A DNA stretch of 53,371 bases from Asaia bogorensis (lineage in GTDB: Bacteria > Pseudomonadota > Alphaproteobacteria > Acetobacterales > Acetobacteraceae): assembly GCA_945869965.1 (NCBI GenBank), contig CAMBRC010000019.1, forward strand, positions 1-53,371, written 5' to 3'. The position numbers and the translations under genes were made by a program. Each line of letters begins with the position of its first letter. Position 1 is the first letter of the stretch. The notes under the pieces are model-generated. The model was not told where the DNA came from. It saw only the letters and a list, made by a program, of their open reading frames with translations, and did no database searches. This document shows, piece by piece, positions 43,367-53,234 of the stretch.

Positions 43367-44589
43367 CAGGCGGGTTCCGCGATCAGGTGGTCAGCGTTGG
43401 CCGCCATGATTCGGGCACGCAGGAGCTGGCCGGGAGTGGCGTTGATCCGGACCGGGGCGAAGTGTTCGGTGTGGCCGGAGGTCGCGGTTTCGGCGAGGAC
43501 ATCGACGGTGGTGCCGATCTGGGCGGCGTAGAATTCTCGGGCGGCGACGGCGCCAGCGTGGCGCAGTTGGGCGGCGCGTTCGCGGCGGAGCGGGACGGGG
43601 ACGGCGGGCATGCGGGCGGCGGGGGTGCCGGGGCGTTCGCTGTAGGGGAAGACGTGGACGTAGGGGATTCTTGCCTCTTCGACGAAAGCGAGGGTTTCGT
43701 TGAACAGGACATCGGTCTCGGTGGGGAAGCCAGCGATCAGGTCGGCGCCGATGCCGATGCCCGGCCGGAGGGTGCGGGCGCGGGCGATGACGTCCAGTGC
43801 CTGCTGGCGGAGATGGCGGCGCTTCATGCGCTTGAGGATCAGGTCGCTGCCGGCCTGGATGGACAAATGCAGGTGGGGCATCAGGCGGGGTTCGGTTTCG
43901 ATCAGGCGCCAGAGATCTTCGTCGATGGCGGCCGGGTCGATGGAGGAGAGGCGCAGGCGAGGGAGCTCGGGCACTGCGGCGAGAAGGCGGCGGGCCATCT
44001 GGCCGAGGGTGGGGCGGCCGGGCAGGTCGGGGCCGTAGCTAGCGATGTCGACGCCGGTCAGGACGATCTCGCGAAAGCCGGTGGCGACGAGGGTGCGGAC
44101 CTGTTCGGCGATGGCGCCGATGGGGACGGAGCGGTTGGGGCCGCGGCCGAAGGGGATGATGCAGAAGGTGCAGCGGTGGTCGCAGCCCTGTTGGACCTGG
44201 ACGAAGGCACGGGCACGGCCGGCGAACTCGGTGACGAGGTGGGGGGCGGTCTCCTTGGCTGCCATGATGTCGGAGACGGCACTGCCGGCATCGGGGAGCC
44301 AGGATTCGGGCTTGAGCTTGTCTTCGTTGCCGAGGATGCGGGTGACGCCGGGGAGGATGGACCAGTTTTCCGGGTTGATCTGGGCGGCGCAGCCGGTGAC
44401 GACGATTTGGGCGGTTGGGTTTTCGCGGTGGGCACGGCGGATGGCCTGGCGGGCCTGGCGTTCGGCTTCGGCGGTGACGGCGCAGGTGTTGACGATGATG
44501 GTGTCGGTGAGGCTGGCCGCGTGGGTTCGCATCACTTCGGATTCGTAGGTGTTGAGGCGGCAGCCAAAGGTCAGGATATCGACGGTCAT
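43366..44589 (-). CDS. mtaB: tRNA t6A37 methylthiotransferase MtaB
   Basis: A 407-residue radical-SAM methylthiotransferase making ms2t6A37 in ANN-decoding tRNAs. The UPF0004 domain cysteines are Cys10, Cys36 and Cys67. The radical-SAM triad is Cys136, Cys140, Cys143 in [10 protein letters not shown], followed by [13 protein letters not shown], which separates MtaB from MiaB (encoded at 5168-6529). A TRAM-like C-terminus follows. The start is ATG 44589, overlapping the dapF stop. A longer upstream frame is out of register with the homologues. Confidence 0.94.
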   Translation of the reverse strand: MTVDILTFGCRLNTYESEVMRTHAASLTDTIIVNTCAVTAEAERQARQAIRRAHRENPTAQIVVTGCAAQINPENWSILPGVTRILGNEDKLKPESWLPDAGSAVSDIMAAKETAPHLVTEFAGRARAFVQVQQGCDHRCTFCIIPFGRGPNRSVPIGAIAEQVRTLVATGFREIVLTGVDIASYGPDLPGRPTLGQMARRLLAAVPELPRLRLSSIDPAAIDEDLWRLIETEPRLMPHLHLSIQAGSDLILKRMKRRHLRQQALDVIARARTLRPGIGIGADLIAGFPTETDVLFNETLAFVEEARIPYVHVFPYSERPGTPAARMPAVPVPLRRERAAQLRHAGAVAAREFYAAQIGTTVDVLAETATSGHTEHFAPVRINATPGQLLRARIMAANADHLIAEPA

Positions 44590-45422
44590 GCGGGGTAGGC
44601 CGCGAGGTCGATGGTGCCGGAAAAGCTGGTGGCGATCGGGCCGGTCATCAGGACGTGGTTGTCTTCGCGCCATTCCATGTCGAGCAGGCCGCCATCGGCT
44701 TCGATGGTGGCGCGGCGGGTGGTGAGGCCTCGGCGGGCGGCATTCACGATGGTGGCGCAGGCGCCGGAGCCGCAGGCGAGGGTAAGGCCGGCGGCGCGTT
44801 CCCAGACGCGCAGGCGGATGCGGGTGGGGGATTGGATTTCGGCGAAACCGATATTGGCCTTGGCGGGGAAGAGGGGGTTGGTTTCGAGGGCGGCGCCGAG
44901 GGTTTCGACGTCGAGGGACATGACGTTGGGGACGAAGAAGGTGGCGTGGGGGTTGCCCATCGAGCAGGCGGCGGGGTCGGAGACGGGGCCGAGCGACAGG
45001 GGGAGGTGGAGGGTGTCCATGGCGGAGGCGAGGGGGATTTCGGTCCAGTCAAGGCGGGCGGGGCCCATGTCGACGGTGACGCGGCCGTCCGGGAGCAGGC
45101 GGGCGGGGAGGAGGCCGGAGATGGTTTGGATGGTGATGTCGGTTTGGCCGGTTTCGGCGGCGAGGAGGGTGGCGACGCAGCGTGTGGCGTTGCCGCAGGC
45201 GCCGGCTTCGGTGCCGTCGGGGTTGCGGATGCGCATGAAGGCGTCGGCGGGGGAGCCTGGCGGGGGGCGTTCGATGACGATGAACTGGTCGCAGCCGATG
45301 CCGGTGCGGCGGTGGGCGATGGCGGCGGCTTTTGTCGGAGTGAGGCCGAGCGGGGTTGGACGCTCGTCGAAGACGACGAAATCGTTGCCGGCGCCGTGCA
45401 TCTTGCGGAAGGCAGCTTGCAT
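44586..45422 (-). CDS. dapF: Diaminopimelate epimerase
   Basis: A 278-residue DapF converting LL- to meso-diaminopimelate for lysine and peptidoglycan. The two catalytic cysteines are Cys76 (GACGNATRC) and Cys217 (LACGSGACA). [16 protein letters not shown] opens it, and [10 protein letters not shown] is the conserved middle motif. First gene of dapF-mtaB-ftsY. Its promoter should lie in 45423-45500, where a 22-bp palindrome (45473-45494) is centred about 60 bp upstream of the start. Confidence 0.96.
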   Translation of the reverse strand: MQAAFRKMHGAGNDFVVFDERPTPLGLTPTKAAAIAHRRTGIGCDQFIVIERPPPGSPADAFMRIRNPDGTEAGACGNATRCVATLLAAETGQTDITIQTISGLLPARLLPDGRVTVDMGPARLDWTEIPLASAMDTLHLPLSLGPVSDPAACSMGNPHATFFVPNVMSLDVETLGAALETNPLFPAKANIGFAEIQSPTRIRLRVWERAAGLTLACGSGACATIVNAARRGLTTRRATIEADGGLLDMEWREDNHVLMTGPIATSFSGTIDLAAYPA

Positions 45423-45472
45423 GGTGCTGCTTATATGGCGCGGCGCGGGCGTGGCAAAGGGCGGTGGGAATT

Positions 45473-45494
45473 ATTATTGCGTTAACGGAATAAT
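45473..45494. promoter_or_regulatory. 22-bp near-perfect palindrome upstream of dapF
   Basis: ATTATT-GC-GTTAAC-GG-AATAAT: all bases pair except GC/GG at positions 7-8 and 15-16, which differ by one. It is centred on GTTAAC and lies about 50-70 bp upstream of dapF. It also overlaps the stop codon of the small minus-strand gene at 45482-45949. An operator or a hairpin is possible. AT-richness is high for the genome. Confidence 0.5.
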
Positions 45495-45949
45495 TGGAGC
45501 GTGCGGATGCTGTGCCGCCTGATGGCGTTTGTGAGCGGCTTGGCGGTTGGCGGGGCGCGGGCGGAGGGCGCGGGAATCGGTTTTGTGTGGCGAATTAAGT
45601 AGGGTATTTCAACGCGAAGGCACCAAGAGGGTGACGGCAAGGGCGCCAGGGGGTTTTTGGCTGGCCTAGCGCGCGGGCGTTGACGGCGCTGAGTCCGGTG
45701 GTGGCGGACGGAGTCCGGGCGCGTTGCGGTCGTGCTGGTGCGACACTGGGCGGGGGGGCGCGGCGGAGGCGGGATGAGGGCGCCGGACCGCCAGAGCAGG
45801 AGGAGCTGTTCGAGGCGGTCGAACAGGCGGGCGAGGGCGGCGGCGATCAGGGCGTGGATGGCCGCCGGCAACAGGGCGCGGTTCTCCCGGGTCCCCTTGC
45901 GGGGAGGGTGGAGGGCGATCGGGGCGCCGATTGTGGGTCGCGGTGACAT
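45482..45949 (-). CDS. Small protein with amphipathic Leu-rich helix, unknown function
   Basis: A 155-residue frame. Residues about 31-56 form an amphipathic helix (IHALIAAALARLFDRLEQLL and LLWRSG). Small proteins with a very similar helix occur, in my memory, in several copies in Acetobacteraceae genomes with no assigned role. After it comes Pro/Arg-rich sequence (RPPAQCRTSTTATR onwards) that may be unstructured or not translated to the end. The start is ATG 45949, preceded by AT-rich TTATTATTCTAACC, a likely promoter region. It lies in the 733-bp gap between dapF and rpmI. Confidence 0.45.
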   Translation of the reverse strand: MSPRPTIGAPIALHPPRKGTRENRALLPAAIHALIAAALARLFDRLEQLLLLWRSGALIPPPPRPPAQCRTSTTATRPDSVRHHRTQRRQRPRARPAKNPLAPLPSPSWCLRVEIPYLIRHTKPIPAPSARAPPTAKPLTNAIRRHSIRTLQLFR

Positions 45950-46155
45950 TGGTTAGAATAATAACTAACTGTCTGTATCGTCGCAAGGGGTCTTTTGGAC
46001 GCCTTGGGAGGAGGTGAGACTTGCATGGGGCGGGGCGGATGGGTATATGGCCGCCTCGTCTGTGGACCGGGCCTGTGTGGGCATGCCCGGCCGCGACGGC
46101 TGCGTTTGCCGGGAGTTCCCCGGGGGGCGGCAGCGACCTAGTTCAGGAGTATCAA
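45950..46155 (+). promoter_or_regulatory. rpmI leader with candidate promoter
   Basis: About 200 bp precede rpmI without a gene. GTTAG-AATAATAA-CTAAC (45952-45969) is a small hairpin or operator; TTGGTT (45949-45954), then 17 bp, then TCTGTA (45972-45977) is a weak sigma-70 match. Downstream GC-rich stems (such as GCATGCCCGGCC with CCGGGAGTTCCCCGG at about 46081-46125) could form an autoregulatory leader of the L20 kind. infC is not upstream, so any L20 control would have to act on this leader. CAGGAG sits before ATG 46156. Confidence 0.35.
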
Positions 46156-46359
46156 ATGCCCAAGTTGAAGACGAAGTCTTCTGTAAAGAAGCGCTTCAAG
46201 ATTACCGCAACCGGCAAAGTGTTGGCCGGTCCCGGGAATAAGCGGCACGGGCTGATCAACCGGCCGCAGAAGATGAAGCGCCAAGGGCGCGGCAGCCAGA
46301 CGCTGACCCATGCTGACGGGCTGACCGTCAAGCAGTGGGCGCCGTACGGTCTGGGCTGA
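46156..46359 (+). CDS. rpmI: 50S ribosomal protein L35
   Basis: A 67-residue L35. [20 protein letters not shown] followed by KRHGLINRP and a basic end are diagnostic. CAGGAG precedes ATG 46156 at about seven bases. Longer frames upstream lack homology. The rplT gene follows after 11 bp. Confidence 0.97.
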   Translation: MPKLKTKSSVKKRFKITATGKVLAGPGNKRHGLINRPQKMKRQGRGSQTLTHADGLTVKQWAPYGLG

Positions 46360-46370
46360 GGAGCGCATAG

Positions 46371-46727
46371 ATGGCACGCGTCAAACGGGGTACTACCACT
46401 CACGCCCGCCACAAGAAGGTCCTTGCCGCTTCCAAGGGCTTCGTCGGACGGTCGTCCACCAATTACCGCATTGCGTTGCAGCGGCTGGAGAAGTCACTCC
46501 AGTACGCCTATCGCGACCGCCGGGTGAAGAAGCGCGAGTTCCGCGGCTTGTGGATTCAGCGCATCAACGCCGCAGTGCGCGAGCACGGGATGAACTATTC
46601 CAAGTTCATCTTCGGGCTGAAGGCGAGCGGCATCGAGATGGACCGCAAGGTTCTGGCCGCCATCGCCTATGACGATCCCGCCACGTTTGGTGAGATCATC
46701 AAGAAGGTGCAGGCCGCCCTGGCCTGA
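46371..46727 (+). CDS. rplT: 50S ribosomal protein L20
   Basis: A 118-residue L20. [40 protein letters not shown] and [20 protein letters not shown] are the family signatures. L20 binds 23S rRNA early in assembly and represses its own operon in other bacteria. GAGGAG lies before ATG 46371. The rpmI-rplT operon ends in a strong terminator at 46763-46789, so pheS is not read through by default. Confidence 0.98.
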   Translation: MARVKRGTTTHARHKKVLAASKGFVGRSSTNYRIALQRLEKSLQYAYRDRRVKKREFRGLWIQRINAAVREHGMNYSKFIFGLKASGIEMDRKVLAAIAYDDPATFGEIIKKVQAALA

Positions 46728-46762
46728 TCGCGTTCCGCACGGAATGCCGATCGACGCAGAAA

Positions 46763-46789
46763 GGGCTGCCCGCATCGGGCAGCCCTTTT
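46763..46789 (+). terminator. Rho-independent terminator after rplT
   Basis: Stem GGGCTGCCCG (46763-46772), loop CAT, stem CGGGCAGCCC (46776-46785) and TTTT (46786-46789). AAA before the stem extends the pairing. It lies 35 bp past the rplT stop. The cleanest terminator in the window. Confidence 0.92.
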
Positions 46790-46833
46790 CGTGTTTGGTG
46801 CCAGAAAGCAAGAAAGGGAATGAAGACAAGGAC

Positions 46834-46937
46834 GGGGCTCTGCCCCGCACCCCGCCAGGGGCCGAGCCCCTGGACCTCAAATATTAAGGTCCAGGGGCTT
46901 GGCCCCTGGCGGGTCCAGGGCAGAGCCCTGGCCTTGC
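46834..46937. repeat. Family B repeats, head-to-head inverted pair forming a long hairpin
   Basis: Left copy (46834-46877): GGGGCTCTGCCCC and CCAGGGGC-CGA-GCCCCTGG. Right copy (46887-46931): CCAGGGGC-TTG-GCCCCTGG, CGGGT, CCAGGGC-AGA-GCCCTGG, then CCTTGC. They are nearly reverse complements of each other across CAAATATTA. RNA from either strand could fold into one long stem or four small ones. It fills most of the gap between the rplT terminator and pheS, so the pheS promoter must lie in or after it. Confidence 0.88.
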
Positions 46938-46992
46938 TTCGGGACCATTGTTACGAAGACTTGGCATGACGCTGTTGGAGCCGTGATTCCAG

Positions 46993-48063
46993 ATGACCGA
47001 CGACCTGCTGGACCTGAAGACCGAGACCGACGCCGCGCTGGCCGCCGCCGGGGATTTGCGCGCCTGGGATGCGGTGCGCGTTGCCGTGTTGGGGCGCAAT
47101 GGTTCGCTGACCGCGCTGTTGAAGGAGTTGGGCAAGGTGGCGCCCGAGCAGAAGCGGGCGCGGGGGGCGGCGCTGAATGAGTTGAAGGACGCGCTGGGCG
47201 GGGCGATCGAGGCGCGGCGGGTGGTGTTGGAGGGGGCGGCGCTGGAGGCGCGGCTGGCGGGGGAGCGGATGGATGTGACGCTGCCGCCGCTGTTGGGAGC
47301 TGGCGGGCTGATCCATCCGATCAGCCGGACGATTGAAGAGATGGCGGCGATTTTCGGGGCGATGGGGTTTGCGGTCGCCGAGGGGCCGGATATCGAGGAT
47401 GACTGGCGCAATTTCGGGGCGCTGAACATTCCCGCCCACCATCCGGCGCGGCAGGACATGGACACGTTCTATGTGCCGGGGGTCGACGGCGATGCGCGGC
47501 CGCGTGTGTTGCGGACGCATACTTCGCCGGTGCAGGTGCGCACGATGCTGAACCAGGAGCCGCCGATCCGGGTGATTGTGCCTGGGCGGACCTATCGCGC
47601 GGATCACGATGCGACGCACTCGCCGATGTTTCACCAGGTGGAGGGGCTGGTGATCGATCGGGCGATCACGCTGGGGCATCTGAAGGGGTGTTTGATCGAT
47701 TTCCTGCGGGCGTTCTTTGGGATCAACAATCTGCCGGTGCGGTTTCGGTCTTCGTACTTCCCGTTCACCGAGCCCTCGATGGAGGTGGATATCGGGTGGA
47801 ACCGTCGGACTGGGGAACTCGGCGGTGGGGGAGACTGGCTGGAGATTTTGGGCAGCGGGATGGTGCATCCGAAGGTGCTGGCCAATTGCGGGATCGATCC
47901 GCGGGAGTGGCAGGGGTTTGCGTTTGGCATGGGGATCGAGCGGGTGACGATGCTGAAGCATGGCATTCCGGATTTGCGGCCGTTTTACGAGAGCGATATC
48001 CGGTGGTTGCGGCATTACGGGTTTAGCGCGCTGGCGCCGGTGGCGTTGCATGAAGGGGTTTAG
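46993..48063 (+). CDS. pheS: Phenylalanyl-tRNA synthetase alpha chain
   Basis: A 356-residue class II synthetase subunit. The N-terminal coiled coil (about 1-85) binds tRNA. Motif 1 lies around [20 protein letters not shown]; motif 2 is [22 protein letters not shown]; motif 3 is [20 protein letters not shown]. The catalytic domain activates Phe. An insertion-free, normal length. pheT follows after about 200 bp of repeats, an unusual gap for pheS-pheT, which are normally adjacent. No strong ribosome-binding site is seen before ATG 46993. Confidence 0.97.
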   Translation: MTDDLLDLKTETDAALAAAGDLRAWDAVRVAVLGRNGSLTALLKELGKVAPEQKRARGAALNELKDALGGAIEARRVVLEGAALEARLAGERMDVTLPPLLGAGGLIHPISRTIEEMAAIFGAMGFAVAEGPDIEDDWRNFGALNIPAHHPARQDMDTFYVPGVDGDARPRVLRTHTSPVQVRTMLNQEPPIRVIVPGRTYRADHDATHSPMFHQVEGLVIDRAITLGHLKGCLIDFLRAFFGINNLPVRFRSSYFPFTEPSMEVDIGWNRRTGELGGGGDWLEILGSGMVHPKVLANCGIDPREWQGFAFGMGIERVTMLKHGIPDLRPFYESDIRWLRHYGFSALAPVALHEGV

Positions 48064-48266
48064 GAAGAGTCTTCTTTTTGTGAACAAAAAGAAGCAAAAA
48101 AACTTTATTCGTTAGGGTGAGGGCGAGATGGCGGCCGTTGGCTGGCGGGGCGCCCCCCCTCCGGCTCCCCCCGCAAGCGGGGGGAGGGAAGCAAGACGCA
48201 AGTGGATAAAAGTTTTTTGGTTCTTTTTTTCAAAAAAGAACATTCTTTCTTACTAGGTGAGTTGTC
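48064..48266. repeat. Repeat cluster between pheS and pheT: family A pair enclosing a family C copy
   Basis: Left family A hairpin CTTCTTTTTGT-GA-ACAAAAAGAAG (48071-48094) with tail CAAAAAAACTTTATTCG. A family C copy (CCCCCCCTCCGGCTCCCCCC, then GCAAGC and GGGGGG) lies at about 48153-48186. Right family A hairpin, inverted, is GTTCTTTTTT-TC-AAAAAAGAAC (48220-48241), preceded by GGATAAAAGTTTTTTG. The 203-bp gap separates two genes that must be coexpressed. The left element starts directly at the pheS stop. Confidence 0.88.
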
Positions 48267-50738
48267 ATGAAATTCCCGTTGTCCTGGCTGAAGACGCATC
48301 TCGACACTGAGGCGTCGCTGGATGAGATCACCACGGCGTTGACCAATATTGGGTTGGAGCTGGAGGGGGTGGAGAATCGCGGGGCGACGCTGGCGCCGTT
48401 TGTGATCGCGCATGTGATCGAGGCGGTGCAGCACCCGAATGCGGATCGGTTGCGGGCGTGCAAGGTTGATGCGGGCGGCGAGATTGTGTCCGTCGTGTGC
48501 GGGGCGCCGAATGCGCGGACCGGGATGAAGGGGGTTTTTGCGCCGGCGGGGAGTTTCATTCCGGGGACGGGGATCACGCTGAAGGTGGGCGAGATTCGCG
48601 GGGTGCAGAGTGCGGGGATGCTGCTGTCGTATAAGGAGATGGGGCTCGGGGAGGATCATTCGGGGATTGTCGAGCTGGATGAGGCGGCGCCGGTTGGGGT
48701 TTCGTATGCGGCGTGGGCGGGGTTGGATGATCCCGTGATTGAGATTGCGGTGACGCCGAACCGGGGGGATGCGCTGTCGGTTCGGGGGGTGGCGCGGGAT
48801 TTGGCGGCGGCGGGGCTGGGGCGGTTGGTGGCGTTTGCGCCGGAGCCGGTGCTGGGGGTTGGGGCTTCGGCGGTGGCGTGGGAGATTGAGGTGCCGCTGG
48901 TGTGCACTTGGGTTTTGGGGCGGACGATTCGCGGGGTGAAGAACGGGCCGAGCCCGAAATGGTTGCAGGAGCGGTTGCTGGCGGTGGGGCTGCGGCCGAT
49001 CAATGCGCTGGTGGATGTGACGAATTTCTTCACGATGGATCTTGGGCGGCCGTTGCATGTGTTCGATGCGGACAAGGTAGCCGGGGGGCGGCTGGTGTTC
49101 CGGGCCGGGGATGGGGAGGTTTTTCGGGCGCTGAACGGGAAGGATTACACGGCGACGCAGGATGATTGCGTGATTGCGGATGCCAACGGGGTGCAGTCGC
49201 TGGCGGGGGTGATCGGGGGGGAGGCGACGGGGTGCGATGAGGGCACGACTTCGGTGTTTTTGGAGTGTGCGTTGTTTGATCCCGTTTCGGTGGCGCTGAC
49301 GGGGCGGCGGCACCAGGTGGTTTCGGATGCGCGGCAGCGGTTCGAGCGCGGGATTGATCCCGCCTTGCTGCCGGATGCGGTTGAGGCGGCGACGCGGATG
49401 ATTATTGAGCTGTGCGGGGGGGAGGCGAGCGAGGTTGTGAGTGCCGGGGCGGAGCCGGCCTGGCAGCGGACGGCGAGTTTGCGGTTTGCGCGGTTGCGGG
49501 AGTTTGGCGGGCTGGATGTGGCCCCGGACGAGGCGGTGGCGAAGCTGGAGAGTTTGGGTTTTGGGGTGTTGGCGCGCGGGAATGCGTCGGTGACGGTGTC
49601 GGTGCCGTCTTGGCGCAACGATGTGGCGGGGAGTTCGGCGTTGGAGCCTTCGCCGAGTTTGCCGGCGGCGCGGGCGGCGGCGGCGGCGGAGGGGCGCGCG
49701 GTGATGGAGCCGGAGTGTGACCTGATCGAGGAAGTGTTGCGGCTGCGCGGGCTGGATACGGTGCCGGCGGTGTCGCTGCCGGTTGGGGGGCCGATGGGAG
49801 GAGCGGTGCCGGTGGCGACGCTGTCGGCGCGGCAGCAGCGTTCGGCGTTGGCGCGGCGGGTGCTGGCGGCTGCGGGGTTGGCGGAGTGTGTGACGTTCAG
49901 CTTCATGCCGTCTGGGGTTGCGGCGTCGTTTGGCGGGGCGCCGGAGTCGTTGCGGCTGGCCAATCCGATTGCGTCGGATTTGGACCAGATGCGGCCGACG
50001 CCGGTGGCGACGCTGGCGATGGCGGTGCAGCGCAATGCGGCGCGCGGGTTTGGGGATGTCGGGCTGTTCGAGATTGGGCCGGGGTTTGCCGAGGGGGTGG
50101 GGCAAGTTCTGGTGGCCGGCGGTGTGCGGGCCGGGGTTTCGGCGCGGCATTGGGCGGGGGGGGCCGTGGCGGTGGATGCGATGCTGGCCAAGGCGGATGT
50201 TTGGACGGTGCTGACGGCGCTGGGGGTGCCGATGGAGGCGCTGTCGGTGACGGCGGATGCGCCGGGGTTTTATCACCCTGGGCGGTCGGGTGTGGTGCGG
50301 CAGGGGCCGAAGGTGGTGTTGGCGCAATTTGGTGAATTGCATCCGCGGGTGTTGGGGGAACTGGGGTTGGGCGGGCCGGCGGTGGCGTTTGAGGTTTTTC
50401 TTGACGCCATTCAGGAGCCGAAGCGGCGGAAGAAATCGGCGCCGGAATTGCCGGCGTTTCAGCCGGTGCGGCGGGATTTTGCCTTTGTGGTGGAGAGTGG
50501 GGTGGCGGCGGAGGCGGTGTTAAAGGCGGCGCGGGGGGCGGAGCGGGCCTTGATTGCCGGGGTGTCGCTGTTCGATGTGTATGAGGGCGAGAAGGTTGCG
50601 GCGGGGACGAAGTCGCTGGGGATCGAGGTGGTGTTTCAGCCGCGGGAGCGGACGCTGACGGACCAGGAGATCGAGGCGGCGGGGCAGAAGGTGGTGGTGG
50701 CGGTGGCGAAGGCGACCGGGGGCATTTTGCGCGGCTGA
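48267..50738 (+). CDS. pheT: Phenylalanyl-tRNA synthetase beta chain
   Basis: An 823-residue beta subunit. The N-terminal OB-fold tRNA-binding domain (about 40-150), B3/B4 editing domain (about 200-390), B5 domain and C-terminal FDX-ACB domain (about 730-823, [20 protein letters not shown]) are all present. In the B5 region, PSWRNDVAG and [14 protein letters not shown], normally adjacent, are separated by about 28 low-complexity residues (454-481, [20 protein letters not shown]). The C-terminal codons and stop are tandemly repeated downstream (50723-50776). The start is ATG 48267, after the repeat-filled gap. Confidence 0.97.
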   Translation: MKFPLSWLKTHLDTEASLDEITTALTNIGLELEGVENRGATLAPFVIAHVIEAVQHPNADRLRACKVDAGGEIVSVVCGAPNARTGMKGVFAPAGSFIPGTGITLKVGEIRGVQSAGMLLSYKEMGLGEDHSGIVELDEAAPVGVSYAAWAGLDDPVIEIAVTPNRGDALSVRGVARDLAAAGLGRLVAFAPEPVLGVGASAVAWEIEVPLVCTWVLGRTIRGVKNGPSPKWLQERLLAVGLRPINALVDVTNFFTMDLGRPLHVFDADKVAGGRLVFRAGDGEVFRALNGKDYTATQDDCVIADANGVQSLAGVIGGEATGCDEGTTSVFLECALFDPVSVALTGRRHQVVSDARQRFERGIDPALLPDAVEAATRMIIELCGGEASEVVSAGAEPAWQRTASLRFARLREFGGLDVAPDEAVAKLESLGFGVLARGNASVTVSVPSWRNDVAGSSALEPSPSLPAARAAAAAEGRAVMEPECDLIEEVLRLRGLDTVPAVSLPVGGPMGGAVPVATLSARQQRSALARRVLAAAGLAECVTFSFMPSGVAASFGGAPESLRLANPIASDLDQMRPTPVATLAMAVQRNAARGFGDVGLFEIGPGFAEGVGQVLVAGGVRAGVSARHWAGGAVAVDAMLAKADVWTVLTALGVPMEALSVTADAPGFYHPGRSGVVRQGPKVVLAQFGELHPRVLGELGLGGPAVAFEVFLDAIQEPKRRKKSAPELPAFQPVRRDFAFVVESGVAAEAVLKAARGAERALIAGVSLFDVYEGEKVAAGTKSLGIEVVFQPRERTLTDQEIEAAGQKVVVAVAKATGGILRG

Positions 50739-50776
50739 CCCATTCTGCGGGGCTGACCCATTCTGCACGGCTGACA
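50723..50776 (+). repeat. Three tandem 18-bp units across the pheT stop codon
   Basis: Units CATTTTGCGCGGCTGACC (50723-50740), CATTCTGCGGGGCTGACC (50741-50758) and CATTCTGCACGGCTGACA (50759-50776). Each holds TGA, and because the period is a multiple of three, all three TGA codons lie in the pheT frame. The first is the true stop. It has the look of slippage that copied the gene end downstream. Confidence 0.92.
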
Positions 50777-50805
50777 TTGGGGGGCAAAGCGCCTATGGGA
50801 TCGCC

Positions 50806-52611
50806 ATGACCGACACTCCGCTCGACCGTATCCGCAACTTTTCGATCATCGCCCATATCGATCATGGGAAAAGCACGCTCGCCGACCGGCTGATCCAGGC
50901 CACGGGGGGGCTCTCGGCGCGCGAGATGACCGAGCAGGTGCTGGACAACATGGAACTGGAGAAGGAGCGCGGGATCACCATCAAGGCGCAGACGGTGCGC
51001 CTGGCGTATCGGGCGAATGATGGGCTGGATTATGTGCTCAACCTGATGGACACACCGGGGCATGTGGATTTCGCCTATGAGGTGAGCCGGTCGCTGGCGG
51101 CGTGCGAGGGGTCGCTGCTGATTGTCGATGCGTCGCAGGGGGTGGAGGCGCAGACGCTGGCCAATGTGTATCAGGCGATCGAGGCGCAGCACGAGATTGT
51201 GCCGGTGCTGAACAAGATCGACCTGCCGGCGGCGGAGCCGGAGCGGGTGAAGCAACAGATTGAGGATGTGATCGGGCTGGATGCGTCCGACGCGATCATG
51301 GTTTCGGCCAAATCGGGGTTGAATATCGAGGGGGTGCTGGAGGCGCTGGTGACGCGGTTGCCGCCGCCGGTGGGGAATCCGGCGGCACCGCTGACGGCGC
51401 TGGTGGTGGATAGCTGGTATGACGCCTATCTCGGGGTGATCGTGCTGATCCGGGTGAAGGACGGGCACATCAAGCGCGGCCAGAAGGTGCGGATGATGGC
51501 GCGCGGGTCGACGCATCTGGTGGAGCAGGTGGGGGTGTTCACACCGCGGATGGTGGCGATGGAGGCGCTTGGGCCGGGCGAGATGGGGTACATCACGGCG
51601 GCGATCAAGACGGTGGCGGACATTGCCGTCGGTGACACCATTACTGATGACCGGGTGCCGGCGACTCGGGCGCTGCCGGGGTTCAAGCCGAGCGTTCCCG
51701 TCGTGTGGTGCGGGTTGTTTCCGGTGGATGCCGATGATTTCGAGAAACTGCGCGACAGTTTGGCCAAGCTGCGGTTGAACGACGCGAGTTTCCATTATGA
51801 GCCGGAGAGTTCGGCGGCGTTGGGGTTTGGGTATCGCTGCGGGTTTCTGGGGCTGTTGCACCTGGAGATTATCCAGGAGCGGCTTTCGCGCGAGTTCGAC
51901 CTTGATTTGATCGCGACGGCGCCGAGCGTGGTGTATCGGCTGTTCCACAACGACGGGTCGATGACCGAGCTGCACAATCCGGCGGACATGCCCGATCCGA
52001 CCAAGATCGATCATATCGAGGAGCCGTGGATCAAGGCGACGATCATGGTGCCGGATGAGTATCTGGGCTCGATCCTGACGCTGTGCAGCGATCGGCGCGG
52101 GCAGCAGCTGGATCTGACCTATGTCGGCAATCGGGCGATGGCGGTGTATCGGCTGCCGCTGAACGAGGTGGTGTTTGACTTTTATGACCGACTGAAATCG
52201 GTCAGCCGGGGCTATGCCAGCTTCGACTATGCGATGGATAATTATGCCGAGGGCGAATTGGTGCGGATCTCGATCCTGGTCAACCAGGATCCGGTGGATG
52301 CGCTGTCGTTCATCGCTCATCGCAGCCAGGCGGACCGGCGCGGGCGGTCGATCTGCGAGAAGCTGAAGGACCTGATCCCCAAGCAGCTGTTCAAGATTGC
52401 CATCCAGGCGGCGATCGGCGGGCGGGTGATTGCGCGCGAGACGATCGGGGCGCTGTCCAAGGATGTGACCGCGAAGTGCTATGGCGGCGATATCAGCCGC
52501 AAGCGCAAGCTGTTGGACAAGCAGAAAGAGGGCAAGAAGCGGATGCGGCAGTTCGGCAAGGTCGACATTCCGCAGAGCGCATTCCTGGCCGCGCTGAAGA
52601 TGGATGGCTAA
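50806..52611 (+). CDS. lepA: Elongation factor 4 (LepA) GTPase
   Basis: A 601-residue LepA back-translocase. GTPase motifs: G1 AHIDHGKST, switch and G3 DTPGHVDF, G4 NKIDLP, G5 SAKSGLNI. Domains II, III, V and the LepA-specific C-terminal domain ([18 protein letters not shown]) complete it. LepA aids ribosomes under stress and in initiation. The start is ATG 50806. It follows the pheT repeat by 30 bp. A GC hairpin (CGCGCTG-CTATT-CAGCGCG, 52631-52649) lies between its stop and the tRNA gene. Confidence 0.97.
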   Translation: MTDTPLDRIRNFSIIAHIDHGKSTLADRLIQATGGLSAREMTEQVLDNMELEKERGITIKAQTVRLAYRANDGLDYVLNLMDTPGHVDFAYEVSRSLAACEGSLLIVDASQGVEAQTLANVYQAIEAQHEIVPVLNKIDLPAAEPERVKQQIEDVIGLDASDAIMVSAKSGLNIEGVLEALVTRLPPPVGNPAAPLTALVVDSWYDAYLGVIVLIRVKDGHIKRGQKVRMMARGSTHLVEQVGVFTPRMVAMEALGPGEMGYITAAIKTVADIAVGDTITDDRVPATRALPGFKPSVPVVWCGLFPVDADDFEKLRDSLAKLRLNDASFHYEPESSAALGFGYRCGFLGLLHLEIIQERLSREFDLDLIATAPSVVYRLFHNDGSMTELHNPADMPDPTKIDHIEEPWIKATIMVPDEYLGSILTLCSDRRGQQLDLTYVGNRAMAVYRLPLNEVVFDFYDRLKSVSRGYASFDYAMDNYAEGELVRISILVNQDPVDALSFIAHRSQADRRGRSICEKLKDLIPKQLFKIAIQAAIGGRVIARETIGALSKDVTAKCYGGDISRKRKLLDKQKEGKKRMRQFGKVDIPQSAFLAALKMDG

Positions 52612-52630
52612 GGCGTAGACGGGTTGGCGG

Positions 52631-52649
52631 CGCGCTGCTATTCAGCGCG
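52631..52649 (+). terminator. GC hairpin between lepA and tRNA-Ser
   Basis: CGCGCTG (52631-52637), CTATT, CAGCGCG (52643-52649). No T-run follows, so it is at best a weak or Rho-assisted terminator, or a processing signal before the tRNA that starts nine bases on. Confidence 0.35.
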
Positions 52650-52657
52650 GCCGATGC

Positions 52658-52747
52658 GGAAGGGTGGCCGAGTGGCTTAAGGCGCACGCTTGGAAAGCGT
52701 GTGTGCGTGAAAGCGTACCGAGGGTTCGAATCCCTCTCCTTCCGCCA
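52658..52747 (+). tRNA. tRNA-Ser(GGA)
   Basis: A 90-nt class II tRNA with CCA encoded. Acceptor GGAAGGG pairs with TCCTTCC; the D-arm is GGCCGAGTGGCTTAAGGC. The anticodon stem CGCTT/AAGCG frames GGA (loop TTGGAAA), reading UCC and UCU. A long variable arm (TGTGTGCGTGAAAGCGTACC) marks serine. The T-arm is GAGGG-TTCGAAT-CCCTC, with discriminator G73. Confidence 0.97.
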
Positions 52748-53234
52748 ATTTCCCCGCGAAACACGTTCTCCGCCCGTTCGGCTGGCCGGAAAAAGCGCAG
52801 GTTTCCTGCGGATTTCCGGGGATACCTGTTGACCGCCATGGGTGCAACGAGGGCCAAAACCGGCTCTCTGGCGGCCGGGTGTCTCCGGACCTGTGGACTG
52901 GCGTGATTTGGTACGCTTCTTGAAAGCGAGGTGAAATCAATGCGTTGTTGGTGGCCTACAAGGCGTCGAGTTCGGAAAACCTGTTGACCTCGCGAGCGGG
53001 ACTGGGTGCGAATCGTTGATCAGGTACGCGGATCGGCTATCCGCAACCGTCACGCAGATCAACGCCGCCGTGTCGCGGTCGGGCCGCCGTGGCTGATGAA
53101 GACCTGGTGGGGCACCGGGTGACGACGTTGCGCACGCTTCAATGAGACCCCTGCATTTCTGCCGGGGAAGACGGCCAGGGTGCCCAGTTCCTGGCGATCG
53201 TCGAGTGCAGCAAGGGGATGCTGTTGTGTCGCAG
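52748..53234. other. Gene-free region between tRNA-Ser and CRISPR repeats
   Basis: No frame here is convincing. Its base composition is more even than the core genes. A second copy of the tRNA 3' end, as expected for an integrated element, is not seen. A hairpin with a minus-strand T-run (52790-52810) lies close to the tRNA. A weak minus-strand frame over 52937-53234 has normal-looking peptides (DRDTAALICVTVADSRSAYL) but no start or partner. It may be a decayed gene. Confidence 0.4.
52790..52810 (-). terminator. Rho-independent terminator facing the tRNA from the right
   Basis: Stem CGCAGG-TTT-CCTGCG (52796-52810). On the minus strand it is followed by C and five T residues (52790-52794 read as A). 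It would stop transcripts coming leftwards, including a precursor crRNA from the CRISPR repeats, before they reach the tRNA gene. Confidence 0.5.

Noticed and set aside
40589-43531. A 980-codon plus-strand frame over the monooxygenase and ftsY
   Set aside because: Antisense shadow: full of Arg/Pro/His, no domain, and both real genes on the other strand have clear motifs.
48105-52320. Very long minus-strand frames under pheT and lepA
   Set aside because: Both are shadows of strongly conserved plus-strand genes and show no recognisable motif.
53144-53168. A degenerate CRISPR repeat left of the array (CCCCTGCATTTCTGCCGGGGAA)
   Set aside because: It has a CCCC..GGGGAA look but the wrong spacing and poor match to the 29-nt repeat; probably chance.
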